Assembly: GCA_028822885.1 (NCBI GenBank)
Contig: JAPKCP010000011.1
Coordinates: 1-21,806, forward strand
Direction: 5' to 3'
DNA length: 21,806 nucleotides
Source: Yoonia sp.
GTDB taxonomy: Bacteria; Pseudomonadota; Alphaproteobacteria; Rhodobacterales; Rhodobacteraceae
In this document: in pieces, positions 16,449-21,806 of the stretch
How positions within the stretch are numbered: the first letter of the stretch is position 1
Layout: every line of letters begins with the position of its first letter
Made by a program: the position numbers and the translations under genes
Notes under the pieces: model-generated
The model's database searches: none
What the model was told of the DNA's origin: nothing
Seen by the model: only the letters and a program-made list of their open reading frames with translations

Positions 16449-16745
16449 ATGGCAAATGTGATCATCGTTTACTGGCGCGACATGCCAGCACAAGTTCTGG
16501 TCGGCCGTGGCCGCAATGGGGTGAAATTACCGCTGCCGGAACGGTTTGAACAAGCCATTGACCGCGCGGCAATGAAATCAGGTGCTGCCGAATCTGATGC
16601 CTATCTTGAAGGGTTCCGTAAAGCTGATCCAATTCCGGTTGAAGGCTCTGATCAAGATGCTGCAGCAGCAACAGTTGCCAAGATCGAGGCCGACTATGAT
16701 CAAGACCGGATCAAGGTTCTGATTGCGAACGATGGCTGGGCTTAA
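16449..16745 (+). CDS. Virulence_fact-domain small protein, function unknown
   Basis: A 98-residue protein beginning ANVIIVYWRDMPAQVLVGRG, the N-terminal signature of the 'Virulence factor' domain (PF13769), followed by LPERFEQAIDRAAM and ending in IANDGWA. The name comes from distant annotation; no virulence role is shown for roseobacters. ATG 16449 is chosen because GGGAGG ends 5 bases upstream; an earlier ATG at 16413 has no comparable site. It is soluble and acidic, with no signal peptide. It is the first gene of a cassette with an MTHFR-like gene 43 bases downstream and a pterin-dependent methyltransferase after that, so a role as partner in folate one-carbon transfer is an inference from context. 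Confidence 0.8.
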   Translation: MANVIIVYWRDMPAQVLVGRGRNGVKLPLPERFEQAIDRAAMKSGAAESDAYLEGFRKADPIPVEGSDQDAAAATVAKIEADYDQDRIKVLIANDGWA

Positions 16746-16788
16746 GTCTCTGCCTCCAAACTTGGCCCACTCTATAAAGGAGGCTGTG

Positions 16789-17727
16789 ATGGCCCTGCTC
16801 AATTTCCGCAAAAAACCCGTTGACGCGGATATAATTTCGCCAAACGTCGCAGCCTTCCTCAAAGACTATTCGATTGAGGTAATGCCACGCACCGCTGAAA
16901 AGATCATCGATTTCCAAAGCTTGCTGCCCGCACAAACCCGCGTCTACATCGCCCACATCGAAGGCACGCCAATCGACGAGATGGTCGCGACAGCTAAGCG
17001 GCTGGCCGCAGACGGCTACAACGTTATGCCCCACTTCCCAGCACGGATCATCAAAGACGAAGTTATGCTTGGTGATTGGATCGCGCGCTACCAAGGCGAG
17101 GCTGGCGTTGACCAAGCCCTCCTGCTTGCTGGTGGCGTCGCGAAACCCCACGGCGATTACGACTCCTCAATGCAGCTTCTTGAATCCGGTCTGTTCGACA
17201 AGGCAGGCTTCAAACGCTTGCATGTTGCGGGCCACCCAGAAGGCAACAAAGACATTGACCCAGACGGGTCCGACGCAAACGTCATGGACGCGTTGCGCTG
17301 GAAACAAAAGTTCAACGACACAACAGACGCGGACATGGCCCTTGCCACGCAATTTGCGTTTGAGGCTGATCCAATCATAGCATGGGCCGACGCGCTCAGG
17401 GATGCTGGGATCACTATCCCGATCCATATCGGAATCGCAGGCCCCGCAAAACTTCAAACGCTCATCAAGTTTGCAATCGCTTGCGGCGTTGGTGCATCGC
17501 TCAAGGTACTACAAAAGCGGGCCATGGATGTGACCAAACTGCTGCTGCCGTATGAGCCAAATGACATCGTGACAAAATTGGCTGACCACAAAGCAGCCAA
17601 TCCCGACTTCAATATTGAAAGTGTCCATTTCTTCCCACTTGGCGGAATCAAGACCAATGCAAAATGGGCAATCGCCCAAGGCGGGGCCAACACAGCCCCT
17701 GCCAACCCAAATAAAACACCTGAGTGA
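16789..17727 (+). CDS. Methylenetetrahydrofolate reductase-like protein, divergent
   Basis: A 312-residue TIM-barrel protein. ATG 16789 is fixed by AAAGGAGG (16776-16783) five bases upstream; the open frame extends to 16723 but that would overlap the previous gene. Blocks resembling MetF are IEVMPR (29-34, E30 lining up with catalytic Glu28 of E. coli MetF), HVAGHPEGNK (145-154), TQFAFEAD (187-194, with the folate-contact Gln) and PIHIGIAGP (211-219). At the place of the canonical LRGD segment, whose Asp120 matters in E. coli MetF, it reads LLAGGV (112-117), so that Asp appears to be missing. It would interconvert methylene- and methyl-tetrahydrofolate with FAD, but could have changed donor or direction. 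The stop is 10 bases before the methyltransferase start, indicating one operon. Confidence 0.8.
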   Translation: MALLNFRKKPVDADIISPNVAAFLKDYSIEVMPRTAEKIIDFQSLLPAQTRVYIAHIEGTPIDEMVATAKRLAADGYNVMPHFPARIIKDEVMLGDWIARYQGEAGVDQALLLAGGVAKPHGDYDSSMQLLESGLFDKAGFKRLHVAGHPEGNKDIDPDGSDANVMDALRWKQKFNDTTDADMALATQFAFEADPIIAWADALRDAGITIPIHIGIAGPAKLQTLIKFAIACGVGASLKVLQKRAMDVTKLLLPYEPNDIVTKLADHKAANPDFNIESVHFFPLGGIKTNAKWAIAQGGANTAPANPNKTPE

Positions 17728-17737
17728 AAGACCGCAC

Positions 17738-18805
17738 ATGACCCGCACGATCGTCGAAAGTAAGACCAAGACTGCCATCATCGGCTTTGACCAACCGTTC
17801 TGCGTGATCGGTGAGCGGATCAACCCAACAGGGCGCAAAATCCTCGCGGCAGAGCTGGAAGTGGACGATTTCTCACGCGTTGAAGCCGACGCGATCGCGC
17901 AGGTCATGGCAGGCGCGAACATCCTCGACATCAACTCTGGTGCTGTATTTTCCAACAAAATGGCTGAAGATCCACGGTATGCTGACAACAACTTTGTTGA
18001 GCCAATGTTGATGAAGGCACTTATCGAACGCGTGCAAGCGATCACAGATATTCCACTCTGCATCGACAGTTCCGTGCCGGGTGCATTGGAAAACGGTCTG
18101 GCAGCAGCAGAAGGTCGGCCGCTGTTGAATTCTGTTACCGGTGAAGAAGAACGCATGGAATTGGTCCTCCCACTCGTTAAGAAATACAACGTACCCGTCG
18201 TCGCGATTTCTAACGATGACACAGGCATTTCAGAAGACCCGGACGTCCGCTTTGCTGTGGCCAAAAAGATCGTAGAACGTGCAGCCGACTTCGGAATCCC
18301 AGCGCATGATATCGTAGTCGACCCACTTGTGATGCCTATCGGCGCTATGTCGACGGCCGGCCTACAGGTCTTCAAGCTCGTCCGTCGCCTACGCGAAGAA
18401 CTCGGCGTGAATACGACCTGTGGTGCATCCAACATCTCATTTGGGCTCCCAAATCGTCACGGCATCAACAACGCGTTCCTGCCAATGGCAATGGCAGCAG
18501 GCATGACCTCTGCGATCATGAACCCAGTCGCTTTGCCGATTGGGCCCAAGAAGATCGCCGAGAAACGGTTGGAAGTCCAAGCCGCCGGTATTTTCATCCC
18601 AGAAGACATGGACGACGAGACATTCGTCCAACTTTTCGGTCTTGGATCAACAAAGCCACGCGCAGGCAAGGAAATGGAGGCGATTCAGGCTGCCAACTTC
18701 CTAACTAACAATGACCCATCTGGTGCAGAATGGATCAAAGCGAACCGAGTCGCACTCAAAGAAGGCGAAGGCCGCGTGCGCACAGGTCGTCGCAGTCGGG
18801 GTTAA
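17738..18805 (+). CDS. Methyltetrahydrofolate:corrinoid methyltransferase-like, pterin-binding domain protein
   Basis: A 355-residue protein with a single pterin-binding (DHPS-like) TIM barrel as in MetH and acetogen MeTr. Motifs: GERINPTGRK (25-34), ILDINSGA (62-69), CIDSS (108-112), NSVTGEE (131-137), AISNDDTG (156-163), GASNISFGLP (229-238). It probably moves the methyl group of methyl-tetrahydrofolate to a corrinoid carried by another protein, since no B12 or homocysteine domain is fused. I recall that the roseobacter Phaeobacter inhibens was reported to use a methionine synthase split into separate proteins, and this fits the pterin part. ATG 17738 follows the MTHFR-like stop by 10 bases. 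The tail is strongly basic (RVRTGRRSRG). Dihydropteroate synthase itself is unlikely given the MeTr-type motifs. Confidence 0.85.
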   Translation: MTRTIVESKTKTAIIGFDQPFCVIGERINPTGRKILAAELEVDDFSRVEADAIAQVMAGANILDINSGAVFSNKMAEDPRYADNNFVEPMLMKALIERVQAITDIPLCIDSSVPGALENGLAAAEGRPLLNSVTGEEERMELVLPLVKKYNVPVVAISNDDTGISEDPDVRFAVAKKIVERAADFGIPAHDIVVDPLVMPIGAMSTAGLQVFKLVRRLREELGVNTTCGASNISFGLPNRHGINNAFLPMAMAAGMTSAIMNPVALPIGPKKIAEKRLEVQAAGIFIPEDMDDETFVQLFGLGSTKPRAGKEMEAIQAANFLTNNDPSGAEWIKANRVALKEGEGRVRTGRRSRG

Positions 18806-18840
18806 CACTTCGTTTAGGTTGAGTGTGCATGGTTGCGGGT

Positions 18841-19071
18841 ATGAACATGATACTCCGCCCCCAGGATCCCGACTATTGGATCGCCGCCATTTTTAGCGCC
18901 AAAGCAGCGCAAAATGGCGGCGTGGTACGTCGTAATCGCATCTGGGTCGAACGTGAGATAGGACGCGCCCGCTTCGAGGACGAAGTACGCAAACGCGGTT
19001 TTCACCTTCTCGAAACGGGCCAACAACTCCTCGTCATCTGTAATTCTGGACAAATCCGGGTTGTTTTTTAA
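18841..19071 (+). CDS. Small conserved protein of unknown function
   Basis: A 76-residue basic protein: MNMILRPQDPDYWIAAIF, then GGVVRRNRIWVEREIGR, EVRKRGFHLLETGQQLLVICN and a C-terminal IRVVF. I recall similar short Rhodobacteraceae proteins (a W-x(3)-IFSA, GGVVRR, F-x(3)-RRG-x(5)-GQ pattern) that are often labelled phosphoribosylanthranilate isomerase; at 76 residues it cannot be a TIM barrel, so I do not use that name. The start is uncertain: ATG 18841, ATG 18847, ATG 18829 and GTG 18823 are in frame, and none has a strong ribosome-binding site. It begins 35 bases after the methyltransferase stop. The GGVVRR and E-x-RKRG basic blocks could bind nucleic acid, which is only a guess. A 79-residue frame on the other strand covers the same DNA, but this strand matches the family pattern. 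Confidence 0.65.
   Translation: MNMILRPQDPDYWIAAIFSAKAAQNGGVVRRNRIWVEREIGRARFEDEVRKRGFHLLETGQQLLVICNSGQIRVVF
18882..18922 (+). repeat. 12-bp perfect inverted repeat with inner stem, inside a CDS
   Basis: CGCCGCCATTTT (18882-18893) is exactly complementary to AAAATGGCGGCG (18911-18922). Inside the 17-base spacer GCGC (18896-18899) pairs with GCGC (18907-18910), leaving a TA bulge and a 7-base loop. The whole forms a long mRNA hairpin starting about 40 bases after the start codon of the small protein gene. Confidence 0.85.
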
Positions 19072-19076
19072 ATTCC

Positions 19077-19094
19077 AAAATTTCGCGAAATTTT
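19077..19094. repeat. 18-bp perfect palindrome with TTTCGCGAAA core (copy 1)
   Basis: AAAATTTCGCGAAATTTT is its own reverse complement. It begins 6 bases after the stop of the small protein gene, in the 46-base gap before the convergent holC stop. The outer arms are only A and T, so it would be a weak RNA hairpin but a good candidate protein-binding palindrome. Confidence 0.8.
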
Positions 19095-19098
19095 ATCT

Positions 19099-19116
19099 GA
19101 TTTTTCGCGAAAAATC
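19099..19116. repeat. 18-bp perfect palindrome with TTTCGCGAAA core (copy 2)
   Basis: GATTTTTCGCGAAAAATC is its own reverse complement and shares TTTTCGCGAAAA with close relatives of copy 1. Its centre is 22 bp from the centre of copy 1, about two helical turns. It ends one base before the holC stop codon. Either a tandem operator or a pair of bidirectional terminator stems is possible. Confidence 0.8.
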
Positions 19117-19117
19117 G

Positions 19118-19564
19118 TCAGCTCTCTGCTTTTTTGGTCCAACGCCCATCTTCTTGCGCCCAATACTGCGCCTGACAGCCCTCCTTGGTCAGCGTCTTCC
19201 ACTGACCGCGTGCGTGGTTCAATGCACCTTCATCATGGCCATCAAACAAAATACAAACGCGCTCAACGGCGCTAACTTCGGCAGCGGTCACATCAGCTCC
19301 ACTGACACTCATAACGCAAGCGAACCCATCAGCAGGAACCACAGCGCCTAACAAAACTGGTTGATCTGCATCATGCGCACCGCCAATCATACCATGTGGC
19401 AAAAATCCATTATTCCACAGGGTTGCATCTAGCCGTTGAAGTAACCCCGCATCATGGCCACGCACAGCGACACGCCAGCCAGCATCACGACACTTTGCCA
19501 ACAACATCGGCAAAGTCCGCTCAAGTGGCGTATCCGTGAGATGATAAAAATATGCGGCCCCCAT
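19118..19564 (-). CDS. holC: DNA polymerase III chi subunit
   Basis: A 148-residue clamp-loader accessory protein that links the replisome to single-stranded DNA-binding protein. E. coli HolC is 147 residues. Recognisable features are the N-terminal AAYFYHLTDTPLERTLPMLLAKC, RVAVRG, LDATLWNNGFLPHG and VERVCILFDG blocks, matching the HolC fold order. The start codon is 4 bases from the pepA stop, and the ribosome-binding AAGGA overlaps that stop, so translation is coupled to pepA. pepA-holC is the same order as in E. coli. Downstream lie two TTTCGCGAAA palindromes that may act as its 3' boundary. Confidence 0.93.
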   Translation of the reverse strand: MGAAYFYHLTDTPLERTLPMLLAKCRDAGWRVAVRGHDAGLLQRLDATLWNNGFLPHGMIGGAHDADQPVLLGAVVPADGFACVMSVSGADVTAAEVSAVERVCILFDGHDEGALNHARGQWKTLTKEGCQAQYWAQEDGRWTKKAES

Positions 19565-19568
19565 GTCC

Positions 19569-21035
19569 TTAGCTCTCGTACTTGTCCGCGATCAATCGGT
19601 TCAAGGCCATCACACCCCAGCCCGTCGCACCTGCCGGGGCCAAAGCGGTTTCAGACTTCACAGACGCAGTTCCTGCAATATCCAAGTGGCACCACGGCAC
19701 ATCGTCTTTCACGAACCGCTTCAAAAACTGAGCTGCCGTAATCGACCCTGCCATGCGACCACCAACATTCTTCATATCAGCGATCCGCGACTTAATCAGC
19801 GCATCATAGGCAGGCGACATCGGCATCCGCCAAGCCCCCTCACCCTCTTCACCAGCTGCTTTGATAAACGCACCTGACAGGTCATCTGAATTTGAAAATA
19901 CACCCGCGTTTTCATGGCCCAAGGCCACCAAAATTGCGCCTGTCAGCGTCGCCAAGTTAATCATCCCAACCGGCTTAAACCGCTCTTGGGTATACCAAAG
20001 CACATCAGCGAGCACTAAACGGCCCTCAGCGTCGGTATTGATCACTTCAATCGTGTCACCTTTCATGGATTTCACGACATCGCCGGGTCGGACCGCATTG
20101 CCAGACGGCATATTCTCAACAATTCCGACGATCCCGACAACATTCGCCTTCGCTTTGCGCAGCGCCAAGGTCTTCATGACGCCCGACACAACGCCCGCGC
20201 CCCCCATGTCCATGGTCATGTCTTCCATGCCCGCGCCGGGTTTCAGGCTGATACCACCTGTATCAAACACCACGCCTTTACCAACCAGCGCGAACGGTGC
20301 TTCATCACCGCCGCCATTCCACTGCATCACAACAACTTTCGACGGGCTGTCAGACCCCTGACCGACACACAACAATGATCCCATGCCTAGCTTCTCTAGA
20401 TCAGGCTCCTCAAGGACCTCAACCTTCAACCCAAGCGTCGACAAAGCCGCGAGCTGATCCGCGAAGGATGTTGTCGTCAAATCATTGGCCGGGGCGTTCG
20501 TCAGGTCACGCGTGAAAAACACACCCTCTACAATGGCAGAAATAGGACCATATGCTGCGGCCACGTTATCTGGATCATTAACCATAAAGGTCACAGCCCC
20601 AGTTTCAGCCGTTTCACCCGTTTTGTGCGCGACGTAGTTGTACGTGCGCATCGCAATGCCCTGCGCGACCTCTTCAGCGCGATATGTTGACCCCGCCAGC
20701 ACCAACATCCCATTGCCACCAAGTTGCTTTGCGAGATTTGCACCAGCCTTGCGTGCTTCTTGCGATGTCGGGCGGCGCGGTAATTTTACAACCAATAACG
20801 CCTCAGCAACTAACCCCGTGGGCATCGCCACTGACGTCACATCCCCAGTCTTTGCTTTTTCAAAGGCATCACTTTCTGACACGCGTGTAATTGTCTTGCG
20901 CGTCAAGGTATTCACCTTGCGACAACCTTGATCCATCTTGCCATCTTCGGTCACAAAAACGGCTACTTTTCCGTGCCTTGCAGCAAGATCTTCAAGTGAA
21001 TTTGCAGTGAATACGACGGGTGTTGGCGTTGTCAT
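19569..21035 (-). CDS. pepA: Leucyl aminopeptidase (M17 family)
   Basis: A 488-residue cytosolic metallo-aminopeptidase removing N-terminal residues from peptides, normally hexameric. ATG 21035 is chosen with AGAGGT a few bases upstream; a TTG 30 bases earlier in the same frame is less likely. The family signature NTDAEGRL is at 333-340. Metal and catalytic residues are visible as K253, D258, K265, D276, D335, E337 and R339, each 17 below the E. coli PepA numbers. In E. coli PepA also binds DNA in cer/Xer recombination and carAB control; whether this protein does is unknown. It is divergent from lptF across 136 bases, and coupled to holC. Confidence 0.97.
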   Translation of the reverse strand: MTTPTPVVFTANSLEDLAARHGKVAVFVTEDGKMDQGCRKVNTLTRKTITRVSESDAFEKAKTGDVTSVAMPTGLVAEALLVVKLPRRPTSQEARKAGANLAKQLGGNGMLVLAGSTYRAEEVAQGIAMRTYNYVAHKTGETAETGAVTFMVNDPDNVAAAYGPISAIVEGVFFTRDLTNAPANDLTTTSFADQLAALSTLGLKVEVLEEPDLEKLGMGSLLCVGQGSDSPSKVVVMQWNGGGDEAPFALVGKGVVFDTGGISLKPGAGMEDMTMDMGGAGVVSGVMKTLALRKAKANVVGIVGIVENMPSGNAVRPGDVVKSMKGDTIEVINTDAEGRLVLADVLWYTQERFKPVGMINLATLTGAILVALGHENAGVFSNSDDLSGAFIKAAGEEGEGAWRMPMSPAYDALIKSRIADMKNVGGRMAGSITAAQFLKRFVKDDVPWCHLDIAGTASVKSETALAPAGATGWGVMALNRLIADKYES

Positions 21036-21171
21036 GATGACCTCTTGGATAAATGGGTTGGACAATAGGTAGTCCGACCCCCGCCGATTGGCCAGATATC
21101 AGTTCAAACTCCCCGCGACTTGGGGTAGATAAGCTGCAAAACACAAGATGATGCGGGTAGAGGTGAGCAAC

Positions 21172-21806
21172 GTGCCACGGTTCGACAGATATATGCTGTC
21201 CCAGCTTGTCGTCATGTTCGGCTTTTTTAGTCTTGTTTTGGTACTTGTTTATTGGATCAATCGCGCCGTGGTGCTTTTTGACCGCCTGATAGCGGATGGC
21301 CAATCAGCTTCAGTTTTCTTTGAGTTTACAGCACTTTCCCTGCCGGGGGTCATTCGGTTGGCGCTGCCGCTGTCAGCATTTGCAGCAACTGTATATGTCA
21401 CAAACCGCATGACCGCAGAATCTGAACTCGTGGTGGTGCAGGCAACTGGCTATTCGCCATACCGCCTTGCCCGACCCGTTCTCTATTTTGGTATTATCGT
21501 TTTTGCTCTCATGACTTTATTGATGCACGTCCTTGTGCCACTGGCCTCTGTCCGCCTTGATGCACGCCAAGCAGAGATCGCAAAAAACATCACGGCACGC
21601 TTTCTCACCCCCGGTGTGTTTCTAGAACCGACGGATGGCCTCACCTTTTATATTGGCGACGTGACCCCAGCGGGTGAGCTCCAAAACGTCTTCCTCACAG
21701 ATCTCCGCGATCCTGCACGTCAGGTCACATACACCGCCTCGAAAGCCTATCTCGTCCGCAGCGGTGCGAGCACCCAGCTTGTGATGGTCGATGGATTGGC
21801 TCAAAT
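21172..21806 (+). CDS. lptF: LPS export system permease LptF (partial, cut by window end)
   Basis: The first 211 codons of an LptF/LptG (YjgP/YjgQ) family permease, which with LptG and the LptB ATPase extracts lipopolysaccharide from the inner membrane. GTG 21172 (PRFDRYMLSQL) is chosen because GAGGTGA (21160-21166) lies 5 bases upstream; ATG codons at 21148 and 21151 in the same frame lack such a site. Transmembrane segments are at about residues 10-30, 50-76 and 102-122. The block TAESELVVVQATGYSPYRLARP is the conserved LptF/G cytoplasmic coupling helix region, and a beta-jellyroll periplasmic domain starts after about residue 125. The gene continues beyond the window with no stop. LptF rather than LptG is favoured by the place next to pepA, as in E. 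coli. Confidence 0.92.
   Translation, partial: MPRFDRYMLSQLVVMFGFFSLVLVLVYWINRAVVLFDRLIADGQSASVFFEFTALSLPGVIRLALPLSAFAATVYVTNRMTAESELVVVQATGYSPYRLARPVLYFGIIVFALMTLLMHVLVPLASVRLDARQAEIAKNITARFLTPGVFLEPTDGLTFYIGDVTPAGELQNVFLTDLRDPARQVTYTASKAYLVRSGASTQLVMVDGLAQ

Noticed and set aside
17509..18435. 308-codon open frame on the minus strand inside the methyltransferase gene
   Set aside because: It is low in complexity (Ser, Ala and Arg rich), has no recognisable motif, and lies fully opposite a gene with clear family motifs.
18814..19053. 79-codon minus-strand frame over the small protein gene
   Set aside because: The plus-strand product matches a recalled family pattern and continues the operon; the minus-strand product shows no pattern I know. 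This is not fully excluded.

Overview
The window looks like chromosomal DNA of a Roseobacter-group alphaproteobacterium (Rhodobacteraceae). The signs are an alphaproteobacterial SOS box (GTTC-N7-GTTC) upstream of recA, a full CtrA-type site (TTAA-N7-TTAAC), a VPLPA-CTERM surface protein, the small recA-adjacent sulfotransferase-like gene, the Virulence_fact/MTHFR-like/methyltransferase cassette, and protein sequences close to what I remember of roseobacter orthologues. GC content appears moderate. The genus cannot be fixed from the sequence alone. I see no tRNA, rRNA, CRISPR array, insertion sequence or phage module, and no intergenic gap longer than 300 bases.

Region 1 (1-5213, all + strand): an exported VPLPA-CTERM protein under a probable CtrA site, NADP-isocitrate dehydrogenase (icd), a YitT-family membrane protein, an SMR transporter and the GTPase TypA/BipA, closed by a strong intrinsic terminator. 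Region 2 (5290-9559, - strand): recA with SOS box and promoter, then a terminator, then alaS with its own candidate promoter, translationally coupled to a DUF1330 gene. Region 3 (9586-14281): a sulfotransferase-like gene (+) diverges from recA and converges on a glycerol operon, glpD-glpK (-). The DeoR-type regulator glpR (+) is divergent from glpD, and the gap between them carries several GlpR-like half sites. GlpK makes sn-glycerol-3-phosphate and GlpD oxidises it to DHAP.

Region 4 (14278-16167, - strand): a short Ppx/GppA phosphatase and the 23S rRNA methyltransferase rlmE, whose stop codon overlaps the glpR stop tail to tail. Region 5 (16449-19071, + strand): a four-gene one-carbon cassette made of a Virulence_fact small protein, a divergent MTHFR-like protein, a methyltetrahydrofolate:corrinoid methyltransferase-like protein and a small uncharacterised protein. 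This is the least understood part. The methyltransferase carries only a pterin-binding domain, which fits a 'split' cobalamin methionine synthase, and the MTHFR-like protein seems to lack the usual RGD active-site segment.

Region 6 (19077-21806): two perfect palindromes sharing TTTCGCGAAA, centred 22 bp apart; pepA-holC on the - strand; and the start of lptF (LPS export) on the + strand, cut by the window edge. The pepA-holC order divergent from lptF matches the arrangement known in E. coli. Most of the window is core metabolism and housekeeping. The parts worth a second look are the regulatory sites, the hairpins and palindromes near 18.9-19.1 kb, and the one-carbon cassette.
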